Part shown: piece after piece, positions 1 through 12,084 of the stretch | Position numbering within the stretch: position 1 is the first letter of the stretch | Layout of the letters: every line of letters starts with the position of its first letter | From: Hippasteria phrygiana | Taxonomy: Eukaryota > Echinodermata > Asteroidea > Valvatida > Goniasteridae | Assembly: GCA_037893225.1 (NCBI GenBank) | Contig: JAZGUH010000002.1 | Coordinates: 124,001-188,000, forward strand | Reading direction: 5' to 3' | DNA: 64,000 bases | Notes under the pieces: model-generated | Told to the model about the DNA's origin: nothing | Databases searched by the model: none | The model's input: the letters and a program-made list of their open reading frames with translations, nothing else | Program-made: the position numbers and the translations under genes

Positions 1-46
1 GTCAAACTCCCTGAGGTATGGACTTGCTTTACTCATTCATAATTGC
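1..46 (+). repeat. Partial monomer at left edge (class F tail)
   Basis: The window opens inside a monomer at 'gtcaaactccctgagg'. The combination 'aaactcc' plus 'ctgagg' plus TATGGAC is the tail of class F (for example 2128-2359), or possibly of class Q, which shares this tail. The array therefore continues to the left of the window. Confidence 0.9.
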
Positions 47-739
47 ATGAAATATCAACCAAATTCAGTAATTTTGACATGTATGGATAGCTTAGATCTG
101 GCGCTACATGTTGCAATCATCGGCGGCTTCTTAGAGTTAAAACTTGTGGAGAAAATCCTAACCTCGCAATGTTTATTTTCTTTCCGGCCAACATCTGTGT
201 GCATATTACCTTCTATTTATTGCTCCATGCCTGTCAAATTCCCTGGGGTATGACTTGCTTTACTCATTCATAATTGCATGAAATATCAACCAAATTCAGT
301 AATTTTGACATGTATGGATAGCTTAGATCTGGCGCTACATGTTGCAATTATCGGCGGCTTCTTAGAGTTAAAACATGTGGAGAAAATTCAAACCTCGCAA
401 TGTTTATTTTCTTTCCGGCCAACATCTGTGTGCATATTACCTTCTATTTATTGCTCCATGCCTGTCAAATTCCCTGGGGTATGACTTGCTTTACTCATTC
501 ATAATTGCATGAAACATCAACCAAATTCAGTAATTTGGACATGTATGGATAGCTTAGATCTGGCGCTACATGTTGCAATTATCGGCGGCTTCTTAGAGTT
601 AACACTTGTGGAGAAAATTCAAACCTCGCAATGTTTATTTTCTTTCCGGCCAACATCTGTGTGCATATTACCTTCTATTTATTGCTCCATGCCTGTCAAA
701 TTCCCTGGGGTATGACTTGCTTTACTCATTCATAATTGC

Positions 740-971
740 ATGAAATATCAACCAAATTCAGTAATTTTGACATGTATGGATAGCTTAGATCTGGCGCTAC
801 ATGTTGCAATTATCGGCGGCTTCTTAGAGTTAACACTTGTGGAGAAAATTCAAACCTCGCAATGTTTATTTTCTTCCCGGCCACCATTTGTGTGCAGATT
901 ACCTTTTATTGATTGCTCCATGCCTGTCAAACTCCCTGGGGTATGGACTTGCTTTACTCATTCATAATTGC
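740..971 (+). repeat. Reference 232-bp monomer (class D)
   Basis: Type copy of class D, one of the commonest 232-bp classes. It has 'ttaacacttg', 'ttcttcccggccaccatttg', 'gtgcagatta', 'tttattgattg' and 'aaactccctggggtatggac'. The extra G in TATGGAC gives 232 bp and shifts frame relative to the next monomer. Related 232-bp classes are: F (2128-2359; 'ccaccatctg', 'ctgagg'), H (3054-3285; 'tttatttattg', 'ctgggatatgg'), K (19728-19959; D with 'catctg'), and Q (26225-26456; 'gcagattaccttctatttat' with the F tail). Confidence 0.95.
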
Positions 972-1202
972 ATGAAATATCAACCAAATTCAGTAATTTT
1001 GACATGTATGGATAGCTTAGATCTGGCGCTACGTGTTGCAATTATCGGCGGCTTCTTAGAGTTAAAACATGTGGAGAAAATTCAAACCTCGCAATGTTTA
1101 TTTTCTTTCCGGCCAACATCTGTGTGCATATTACCTTCTATTTATTGCTCCATGCCTGTCAAATTCCCTGGGGTATGACTTGCTTTACTCATTCATAATT
1201 GC

Positions 1203-1433
1203 ATGAAATATCAACCAAATTCAGTAATTTTGACATGTATGGATAGCTTAGATCTGGCGCTACATGTTGCAATTATCGGCGGCTTCTTAGAGTTAAAACA
1301 TGTGGAGAAAATTCAAACCTCGCAATGTTTATTTTCTTTCCGGCCAACATCTGTGTGCATATTACCTTCTATTTATTGCTCCATGCCTGTCAAATTCCCT
1401 GGGGTATGACTTGCTTTACTCATTCATAATTGC
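1203..1433 (+). repeat. Reference 231-bp monomer (class B)
   Basis: This is a typical 231-bp copy used here as reference, with 87 G or C of 231 bases. Class B is defined by 'ttaaaacatg' at +92 to +101, 'aaaattcaaacc', 'tttccggccaacatctg', 'gtgcatatta', 'ttctatttattg' and the tail 'ccctggggtatgac'. Internal landmarks are a BglII site AGATCT at about +48 and ACATGT palindromes near +31, +59 and +95. Class E is the same with CTACGTG (H to R in the open frame). Class A has 'aaaatcctaacc' and 'ttaaaacttg'. Class C has 'ttaacacttg', which creates GTTAAC. Confidence 0.95.
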
Positions 1434-2821
1434 ATGAAACATCAACCAAATTCAGTAATTTTGACATGTATGGATAGCTTAGATCTGGCGCTACATGTTG
1501 CAATTATCGGCGGCTTCTTAGAGTTAACACTTGTGGAGAAAATTCAAACCTCGCAATGTTTATTTTCTTTCCGGCCAACATCTGTGTGCATATTACCTTC
1601 TATTTATTGCTCCATGCCTGTCAAATTCCCTGGGGTATGACTTGCTTTACTCATTCATAATTGCATGAAATATCAACCAAATTCAGTAATTTTGACATGT
1701 ATGGATAGCTTAGATCTGGCGCTACATGTTGCAATTATCGGCGGCTTCTTAGAGTTAACACTTGTGGAGAAAATTCAAACCTCGCAATGTTTATTTTCTT
1801 CCCGGCCACCATTTGTGTGCAGATTACCTTTTATTGATTGCTCCATGCCTGTCAAACTCCCTGGGGTATGGACTTGCTTTACTCATTCATAATTGCATGA
1901 AATATCAACCAAATTCAGTAATTTTGACATGTATGGATAGCTTAGATCTGGCGCTACGTGTTGCAATTATCGGCGGCTTCTTAGAGTTAAAACATGTGGA
2001 GAAAATTCAAACCTCGCAATGTTTATTTTCTTTCCGGCCAACATCTGTGTGCATATTACCTTCTATTTATTGCTCCATGCCTGTCAAATTCCCTGGGGTA
2101 TGACTTGCTTTACTCATTCATAATTGCATGAAATATCAACCAAATTCAGTAATTTTGACATGTATGGATAGCTTAGATCTGGCGCTACATGTTGCAATTA
2201 TCGGCGGCTTCTTAGAGTTAAAACTTGTGGAGAAAATTCAAACCTCGCAATGTTTATTTTCTTCCCGGCCACCATCTGTGTGCAGATTACCTTTTATTGA
2301 TTGCTCCATGCCTGTCAAACTCCCTGAGGTATGGACTTGCTTTACTCATTCATAATTGCATGAAATATCAACCAAATTCAGTAATTTTGACATGTATGGA
2401 TAGCTTAGATCTGGCGCTACATGTTGCAATCATCGGCGGCTTCTTAGAGTTAAAACTTGTGGAGAAAATCCTAACCTCGCAATGTTTATTTTCTTTCCGG
2501 CCAACATCTGTGTGCATATTACCTTCTATTTATTGCTCCATGCCTGTCAAATTCCCTGGGGTATGACTTGCTTTACTCATTCATAATTGCATGAAATATC
2601 AACCAAATTCAGTCATTTTGACATGTATGGATAGCTTAGATCTGGCGCTACATGTTGCAATTATCGGCGGCTTCTTAGAGTTAAAACATGTGGAGAAAAT
2701 TCAAACCTCGCAATGTTTATTTTCTTTCCGGCCAACATCTGTGTGCATATTACCTTCTATTTATTGCTCCATGCCTGTCAAATTCCCTGGGGTATGACTT
2801 GCTTTACTCATTCATAATTGC

Positions 2822-3053
2822 ATGAAACATCAACCAAATTCAGTAATTTTGACATGTATGGATAGCTTAGATCTGGCGCTACATGTTGCAATTATCGGCG
2901 GCTTCTTAGAGTTAACACTTGTGGAGAAAATTCAAACCTCGCAATGTTTATTTTCTTTCCGGCCAACATCTGTGTACATGTTACCGTCTATTTTTTGCTC
3001 CATGCATGTCAAATTCCATGGGGTATGGACTTGCTTTACTCATTCATAATTGC
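2822..3053 (+). repeat. Class G monomer with private C-to-A change
   Basis: Type copy of class G, defined by 'gtacatgttaccgtctattt' followed by 'tttgc', then 'ccatgcatgtc' (an NsiI-type ATGCAT) and TATGGAC. This copy alone has C to A at 3018, giving CCATGG in place of CCCTGG. Left-domain G copies (2822, 5833, 9304, 11389, 14168, 18105) start 'aaacatc'. From 19263 onward G copies start 'aaatatc', apart from V copies that lack this part. Confidence 0.93.
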
Positions 3054-6000
3054 ATGAAATATCAACCAAATTCAGTAATTTTGACATGTATGGATAGCTT
3101 AGATCTGGCGCTACATGTTGCAATTATCGGCGGCTTCTTAGAGTTAACACTTGTGGAGAAAATTCAAACCTCGCAATGTTTATTTTCTTCCCGGCCACCA
3201 TCTGTGTGCAGATTACCTTTTATTTATTGCTCCATGCCTGTCAAATTCCCTGGGATATGGACTTGCTTTACTCATTCATAATTGCATGAAATATCAACCA
3301 AATTCAGTAATTTTGACATGTATGGATAGCTTAGATCTGGCGCTACATGTTGCAATTATCGGCGGCTTCTTAGAGTTAACACTTGTGGAGAAAATTCAAA
3401 CCTCGCAATGTTTATTTTCTTCCCGGCCACCATCTGTGTGCAGATTACCTTTTATTTATTGCTCCATGCCTGTCAAATTCCCTGGGATATGGACTTGCTT
3501 TACTCATTCATAATTGCATGAAATATCAACCAAATTCAGTAATTTTGACATGTATGGATAGCTTAGATCTGGCGCTACATGTTGCAATTATCGGCGGCTT
3601 CTTAGAGTTAACACTTGTGGAGAAAATTCAAACCTCGCAATGTTTATTTTCTTCCCGGCCACCATTTGTGTGCAGATTACCTTTTATTGATTGCTCCATG
3701 CCTGTCAAACTCCCTGGGGTATGGACTTGCTTTACTCATTCATAATTGCATGAAATATCAACCAAATTCAGTAATTTTGACATGTATGGATAGCTTAGAT
3801 CTGGCGCTACATGTTGCAATTATCGGCGGCTTCTTAGAGTTAACACTTGTGGAGAAAATTCAAACCTCGCAATGTTTATTTTCTTTCCGGCCAACATCTG
3901 TGTGCATATTACCTTCTATTTATTGCTCCATGCCTGTCAAATTCCCTGGGGTATGACTTGCTTTACTCATTCATAATTGCATGAAATATCAACCAAATTC
4001 AGTAATTTTGACATGTATGGATAGCTTAGATCTGGCGCTACATGTTGCAATTATCGGCGGCTTCTTAGAGTTAACACTTGTGGAGAAAATTCAAACCTCG
4101 CAATGTTTATTTTCTTCCCGGCCACCATCTGTGTGCAGATTACCTTTTATTGATTGCTCCATGCCTGTCAAACTCCCTGAGGTATGGACTTGCTTTACTC
4201 ATTCATAATTGCATGAAATATCAACCAAATTCAGTAATTTTGACATGTATGGATAGCTTAGATCTGGCGCTACATGTTGCAATCATCGGCGGCTTCTTAG
4301 AGTTAAAACTTGTGGAGAAAATCCTAACCTCGCAATGTTTATTTTCTTTCCGGCCAACATCTGTGTGCATATTACCTTCTATTTATTGCTCCATGCCTGT
4401 CAAATTCCCTGGGGTATGACTTGCTTTACTCATTCATAATTGCATGAAACATCAACCAAATTCAGTAATTTTGACATGTATGGATAGCTTAGATCTGGCG
4501 CTACATGTTGCAATTATCGGCGGCTTCTTAGAGTTAACACTTGTGGAGAAAATTCAAACCTCGCAATGTTTATTTTCTTCCCGGCCACCATCTGTGTGCA
4601 GATTACCTTTTATTTATTGCTCCATGCATGTCAAATTCCCTGGGATATGGACTTGCTTTACTCATTCATAATTGCATGAAATATCAACCAAATTCAGTAA
4701 TTTTGACATGTATGGATAGCTTAGATCTGGCGCTACATGTTGCAATTATCGGCGGCTTCTTAGAGTTAACACTTGTGGAGAAAATTCAAACCTCGCAATG
4801 TTTATTTTCTTCCCGGCCACCATTTGTGTGCAGATTACCTTTTATTGATTGCTCCATGCCTGTCAAACTCCCTGGGGTATGGACTTGCTTTACTCATTCA
4901 TAATTGCATGAAATATCAACCAAATTCAGTAATTTTGACATGTATGGATAGCTTAGATCTGGCGCTACGTGTTGCAATTATCGGCGGCTTCTTAGAGTTA
5001 AAACATGTGGAGAAAATTCAAACCTCGCAATGTTTATTTTCTTTCCGGCCAACATCTGTGTGCATATTACCTTCTATTTATTGCTCCATGCCTGTCAAAT
5101 TCCCTGGGGTATGACTTGCTTTACTCATTCATAATTGCATGAAATATCAACCAAATTCAGTAATTTTGACATGTATGGATAGCTTAGATCTGGCGCTACA
5201 TGTTGCAATTATCGGCGGCTTCTTAGAGTTAAAACTTGTGGAGAAAATTCAAACCTCGCAATGTTTATTTTCTTCCCGGCCACCATCTGTGTGCAGATTA
5301 CCTTTTATTGATTGCTCCATGCCTGTCAAACTCCCTGAGGTATGGACTTGCTTTACTCATTCATAATTGCATGAAATATCAACCAAATTCAGTAATTTTG
5401 ACATGTATGGATAGCTTAGATCTGGCGCTACATGTTGCAATCATCGGCGGCTTCTTAGAGTTAAAACTTGTGGAGAAAATCCTAACCTCGCAATGTTTAT
5501 TTTCTTTCCGGCCAACATCTGTGTGCATATTACCTTCTATTTATTGCTCCATGCCTGTCAAATTCCCTGGGGTATGACTTGCTTTACTCATTCATAATTG
5601 CATGAAATATCAACCAAATTCAGTAATTTTGACATGTATGGATAGCTTAGATCTGGCGCTACATGTTGCAATTATCGGCGGCTTCTTAGAGTTAAAACAT
5701 GTGGAGAAAATTCAAACCTCGCAATGTTTATTTTCTTTCCGGCCAACATCTGTGTGCATATTACCTTCTATTTATTGCTCCATGCCTGTCAAATTCCCTG
5801 GGGTATGACTTGCTTTACTCATTCATAATTGCATGAAACATCAACCAAATTCAGTAATTTTGACATGTATGGATAGCTTAGATCTGGCGCTACATGTTGC
5901 AATTATCGGCGGCTTCTTAGAGTTAACACTTGTGGAGAAAATTCAAACCTCGCAATGTTTATTTTCTTTCCGGCCAACATCTGTGTACATGTTACCGTCT

Positions 6001-6528
6001 ATTTTTTGCTCCATGCATGTCAAATTCCCTGGGGTATGGACTTGCTTTACTCATTCATAATTGCATGAAATATCAACCAAATTCAGTAATTTTGACATGT
6101 ATGGATAGCTTAGATCTGGCGCTACATGTTGCAATTATCGGCGGCTTCTTAGAGTTAACACTTGTGGAGAAAATTCAAACCTCGCAATGTTTATTTTCTT
6201 CCCGGCCACCATCTGTGTGCAGATTACCTTTTATTTATTGCTCCATGCCTGTCAAATTCCCTGGGATATGGACTTGCTTTACTCATTCATAATTGCATGA
6301 AATATCAACCAAATTCAGTAATTTTGACATGTATGGATAGCTTAGATCTGGCGCTACATGTTGCAATTATCGGCGGCTTCTTAGAGTTAACACTTGTGGA
6401 GAAAATTCAAACCTCGCAATGTTTATTTTCTTCCCGGCCACCATTTGTGTGCAGATTACCTTTTATTGATTGCTCCATGCCTGTCAAACTCCCTGGGGTA
6501 TGGACTTGCTTTACTCATTCATAATTGC

Positions 6529-9500
6529 ATGAAATATCAACCAAATTCAGTAATTTTGACATGTATGGATAGCTTAGATCTGGCGCTACATGTTGCAATC
6601 ATCGGCGGCTTCTTAGAGTTAAAACTTGTGGAGAAAATCCTAACCTCGCAATGTTTATTTTCTTTCCGGCCAACATCTGTGTGCATATTACCTTCTATTT
6701 ATTGCTCCATGCCTGTCAAATTCCCTGGGGTATGACTTGCTTTACTCATTCATAATTGCATGAAATATCAACCAAATTCAGTAATTTTGACATGTATGGA
6801 TAGCTTAGATCTGGCGCTACATGTTGCAATTATCGGCGGCTTCTTAGAGTTAAAACATGTGGAGAAAATTCAAACCTCGCAATGTTTATTTTCTTTCCGG
6901 CCAACATCTGTGTGCATATTACCTTCTATTTATTGCTCCATGCCTGTCAAATTCCCTGGGGTATGACTTGCTTTACTCATTCATAATTGCATGAAACATC
7001 AACCAAATTCAGTAATTTGGACATGTATGGATAGCTTAGATCTGGCGCTACATGTTGCAATTATCGGCGGCTTCTTAGAGTTAACACTTGTGGAGAAAAT
7101 TCAAACCTCGCAATGTTTATTTTCTTTCCGGCCAACATCTGTGTGCATATTACCTTCTATTTATTGCTCCATGCCTGTCAAATTCCCTGGGGTATGACTT
7201 GCTTTACTCATTCATAATTGCATGAAATATCAACCAAATTCAGTAATTTTGACATGTATGGATAGCTTAGATCTGGCGCTACATGTTGCAATTATCGGCG
7301 GCTTCTTAGAGTTAACACTTGTGGAGAAAATTCAAACCTCGCAATGTTTATTTTCTTCCCGGCCACCATTTGTGTGCAGATTACCTTTTATTGATTGCTC
7401 CATGCCTGTCAAACTCCCTGGGGTATGGACTTGCTTTACTCATTCATAATTGCATGAAATATCAACCAAATTCAGTAATTTTGACATGTATGGATAGCTT
7501 AGATCTGGCGCTACGTGTTGCAATTATCGGCGGCTTCTTAGAGTTAAAACATGTGGAGAAAATTCAAACCTCGCAATGTTTATTTTCTTTCCGGCCAACA
7601 TCTGTGTGCATATTACCTTCTATTTATTGCTCCATGCCTGTCAAATTCCCTGGGGTATGACTTGCTTTACTCATTCATAATTGCATGAAATATCAACCAA
7701 ATTCAGTAATTTTGACATGTATGGATAGCTTAGATCTGGCGCTACATGTTGCAATTATCGGCGGCTTCTTAGAGTTAAAACATGTGGAGAAAATTCAAAC
7801 CTCGCAATGTTTATTTTCTTTCCGGCCAACATCTGTGTGCATATTACCTTCTATTTATTGCTCCATGCCTGTCAAATTCCCTGGGGTATGACTTGCTTTA
7901 CTCATTCATAATTGCATGAAACATCAACCAAATTCAGTAATTTTGACATGTATGGATAGCTTAGATCTGGCGCTACATGTTGCAATTATCGGCGGCTTCT
8001 TAGAGTTAACACTTGTGGAGAAAATTCAAACCTCGCAATGTTTATTTTCTTTCCGGCCAACATCTGTGTGCATATTACCTTCTATTTATTGCTCCATGCC
8101 TGTCAAATTCCCTGGGGTATGACTTGCTTTACTCATTCATAATTGCATGAAATATCAACCAAATTCAGTAATTTTGACATGTATGGATAGCTTAGATCTG
8201 GCGCTACATGTTGCAATTATCGGCGGCTTCTTAGAGTTAACACTTGTGGAGAAAATTCAAACCTCGCAATGTTTATTTTCTTCCCGGCCACCATTTGTGT
8301 GCAGATTACCTTTTATTGATTGCTCCATGCCTGTCAAACTCCCTGGGGTATGGACTTGCTTTACTCATTCATAATTGCATGAAATATCAACCAAATTCAG
8401 TAATTTTGACATGTATGGATAGCTTAGATCTGGCGCTACGTGTTGCAATTATCGGCGGCTTCTTAGAGTTAAAACATGTGGAGAAAATTCAAACCTCGCA
8501 ATGTTTATTTTCTTTCCGGCCAACATCTGTGTGCATATTACCTTCTATTTATTGCTCCATGCCTGTCAAATTCCCTGGGGTATGACTTGCTTTACTCATT
8601 CATAATTGCATGAAATATCAACCAAATTCAGTAATTTTGACATGTATGGATAGCTTAGATCTGGCGCTACATGTTGCAATTATCGGCGGCTTCTTAGAGT
8701 TAAAACTTGTGGAGAAAATTCAAACCTCGCAATGTTTATTTTCTTCCCGGCCACCATCTGTGTGCAGATTACCTTTTATTGATTGCTCCATGCCTGTCAA
8801 ACTCCCTGAGGTATGGACTTGCTTTACTCATTCATAATTGCATGAAATATCAACCAAATTCAGTAATTTTGACATGTATGGATAGCTTAGATCTGGCGCT
8901 ACATGTTGCAATCATCGGCGGCTTCTTAGAGTTAAAACTTGTGGAGAAAATCCTAACCTCGCAATGTTTATTTTCTTTCCGGCCAACATCTGTGTGCATA
9001 TTACCTTCTATTTATTGCTCCATGCCTGTCAAATTCCCTTGGGTATGACTTGCTTTACTCATTCATAATTGCATGAAATATCAACCAAATTCAGTAATTT
9101 TGACATGTATGGATAGCTTAGATCTGGCGCTACATGTTGCAATTATCGGCGGCTTCTTAGATTTAAAACATGTGGAGAAAATTCAAACCTCGCAATGTTT
9201 ATTTTCTTTCCGGCCAACATCTGTGTGCATATTACCTTCTATTTATTGCTCCATGCCTGTCAAATTCCCTGGGGTATGACTTGCTTTACTCATTCATAAT
9301 TGCATGAAACATCAACCAAATTCAGTAATTTTGACATGTATGGATAGCTTAGATCTGGCGCTACATGTTGCAATTATCGGCGGCTTCTTAGAGTTAACAC
9401 TTGTGGAGAAAATTCAAACCTCGCAATGTTTATTTTCTTTCCGGCCAACATCTGTGTACATGTTACCGTCTATTTTTTGCTCCATGCATGTCAAATTCCC

Positions 9501-12084
9501 TGGGGTATGGACTTGCTTTACTCATTCATAATTGCATGAAATATCAACCAAATTCAGTAATTTTGACATGTATGGATAGCTTAGATCTGGCGCTACATGT
9601 TGCAATTATCGGCGGCTTCTTAGAGTTAACACTTGTGGAGAAAATTCAAACCTCGCAATGTTTATTTTCTTCCCGGCCACCATCTGTGTGCAGATTACCT
9701 TTTATTTATTGCTCCATGCCTGTCAAATTCCCTGGGATATGGACTTGCTTTACTCATTCATAATTGCATGAAATATCAACCAAATTCAGTAATTTTGACA
9801 TGTATGGATAGCTTAGATCTGGCGCTACATGTTGCAATTATCGGCGGCTTCTTAGAGTTAACACTTGTGGAGAAAATTCAAACCTCGCAATGTTTATTTT
9901 CTTCCCGGCCACCATTTGTGTGCAGATTACCTTTTATTGATTGCTCCATGCCTGTCAAACTCCCTGGGGTATGGACTTGCTTTACTCATTCATAATTGCA
10001 TGAAATATCAACCAAATTCAGTAATTTTGACATGTATGGATAGCTTAGATCTGGCGCTACATGTTGCAATTATCGGCGGCTTCTTAGAGTTAACACTTGT
10101 GGAGAAAATTCAAACCTCGCAATGTTTATTTTCTTTCCGGCCAACATCTGTGTGCATATTACCTTCTATTTATTGCTCCATGCCTGTCAAATTCCCTGGG
10201 GTATGACTTGCTTTACTCATTCATAATTGCATGAAATATCAACCAAATTCAGTAATTTTGACATGTATGGATAGCTTAGATCTGGCGCTACATGTTGCAA
10301 TTATCGGCGGCTTCTTAGAGTAAACACTTGTGGAGAAAATTCAAACCTCGCAATGTTTATTTTCTTCCCGGCCACCATCTGTGTGCAGATTACCTTTTAT
10401 TGATTGCTCCATGCCTGTCAAACTCCCTGAGGTATGGACTTGCTTTACTCATTCATAATTGCATGAAATATCAACCAAATTCAGTAATTTTGACATGTAT
10501 GGATAGCTTAGATCTGGCGCTACATGTTGCAATCATCGGCGGCTTCTTAGAGTTAAAACTTGTGGAGAAAATCCTAACCTCGCAATGTTTATTTTCTTTC
10601 CGGCCAACATCTGTGTGCATATTACCTTCTATTTATTGCTCCATGCCTGTCAAATTCCCTGGGGTATGACTTGCTTTACTCATTCATAATTGCATGAAAC
10701 ATCAACCAAATTCAGTAATTTTGACATGTATGGATAGCTTAGATCTGGCGCTACATGTTGCAATTATCGGCGGCTTCTTAGAGTTAACACTTGTGGAGAA
10801 AATTCAAACCTCGCAATGTTTATGTTCTTCCCGGCCACCATCTGTGTGCAGATTACCTTTTATTTATTGCTCCATGCCTGTCAAATTCCCTGGGATATGG
10901 ACTTGCTTTACTCATTCATAATTGCATGAAATATCAACCAAATTCAGTAATTTTGACATGTATGGATAGCTTAGATCTGGCGCTACATGTTGCAATTATC
11001 GGCGGCTTCTTAGAGTTAACACTTGTGGAGAAAATTCAAACCTCGCAATGTTTATTTTCTTCCCGGCCACCATTTGTGTGCAGATTACCTTTTATTGATT
11101 GCTCCATGCCTGTCAAACTCCCTGGGGTATGGACTTGCTTTACTCATTCATAATTGCATGAAATATCAACCAAATTCAGTAATTTTGACATGTATGGATA
11201 GCTTAGATCTGGCGCTACGTGTTGCAATTATCGGCGGCTTCTTAGAGTTAAAACATGTGGAGAAAATTCAAACCTCGCAATGTTTATTTTCTTTCCGGCC
11301 AACATCTGTGTGCATATTACCTTCTATTTATTGCTCCATGCCTGTCAAATTCCCTGGGGTATGACTTGCTTTACTCATTCATAATTGCATGAAACATCAA
11401 CCAAATTCAGTAATTTTGACATGTATGGATAGCTTAGATCTGGCGCTACATGTTGCAATTATCGGCGGCTTCTTAGAGTTAACACTTGTGGAGAAAATTC
11501 AAACCTCGCAATGTTTATTTTCTTTCCGGCCAACATCTGTGTACATGTTACCGTCTATTTTTTGCTCCATGCATGTCAAATTCCCTGGGGTATGGACTTG
11601 CTTTACTCATTCATAATTGCATGAAATATCAACCAAATTCAGTAATTTTGACATGTATGGATAGCTTAGATCTGGCGCTACATGTTGCAATTATCGGCGG
11701 CTTCTTAGAGTTAACACTTGTGGAGAAAATTCAAACCTCGCAATGTTTATTTTCTTCCCGGCCACCATCTGTGTGCAGATTACCTTTTATTTATTGCTCC
11801 ATGCCTGTCAAATTCCCTGGGATATGGACTTGCTTTACTCATTCATAATTGCATGAAATATCAACCAAATTCAGTAATTTTGACATGTATGGATAGCTTA
11901 GATCTGGCGCTACATGTTGCAATTATCGGCGGCTTCTTAGAGTTAACACTTGTGGAGAAAATTCAAACCTCGCAATGTTTATTTTCTTCCCGGCCACCAT
12001 TTGTGTGCAGATTACCTTTTATTGATTGCTCCATGCCTGTCAAACTCCCTGGGGTATGGACTTGCTTTACTCATTCATAATTGC
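6529..12084 (+). repeat. Left super-HOR copy 2: 24 monomers, 5556 bp
   Basis: Order is A B Cw D E B C D E F A B G H D C F' A H D E G H D, the same as copy 1 but missing one H and one F-A-B block. The difference of 926 bp equals 232 + 694 exactly. The Cw marker recurs at 7019, offset 6482 from 537. Private changes in this copy include G to T at 9040 (CTTGGG tail), G to T at 9162, T to G at 10824, and T to A at 10322. Confidence 0.92.
10231..10462 (+). repeat. Class F' monomer with in-frame TAA
   Basis: This copy reads 'gagtaaacac' where all its relatives read 'gagttaacac' (T to A at 10322). The change destroys the GTTAAC site and puts a TAA at codon 31 of the open frame that most other monomers carry from +1. 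It is a natural single-copy counterexample to coding constraint. Confidence 0.9.

Larger units (their letters stand above)
47..6528 (+). repeat. Left super-HOR copy 1: 28 monomers, 6482 bp
   Basis: Class order is A B Cw D E B C D E F A B G H H D C F A H D E F A B G H D, with starts at 47, 278, 509, 740, 972, 1203, 1434, 1665, 1897, 2128, 2360, 2591, 2822, 3054, 3286, 3518, 3750, 3981, 4213, 4444, 4676, 4908, 5139, 5371, 5602, 5833, 6065 and 6297. Cw carries T to G at 537 ('aatttggac'), found only here and in the next copy. Two adjacent H monomers (3054, 3286) are the extra unit relative to copy 2. The F at 3981 is the F' subtype with 'ttaacac'. The H at 4444 starts 'aaacatc' and has a private 'gcatgtc' at 4628. 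Confidence 0.93.

Noticed and set aside
47..253. Open reading frames of 68-121 codons repeated in nearly every monomer as possible small proteins
   Set aside because: They overlap each other in shifted frames, arise from the 231/232-bp period, and many rely on a TTG start. Of roughly 27 recurrent variable sites in the frame only about four or five are synonymous, so there is no sign of purifying selection. Single copies have a TAA (10322), a 1-bp frameshift (class J) or a lost ATG (class V). No ribosome-binding, splice or domain signal was seen.
361..371. Short match of 'ggcttcttagag' to a conserved small-subunit rRNA motif
   Set aside because: From memory the match is about 10-12 bases and stops at the next base. 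Nothing around it resembles rRNA, so chance is the simplest explanation.
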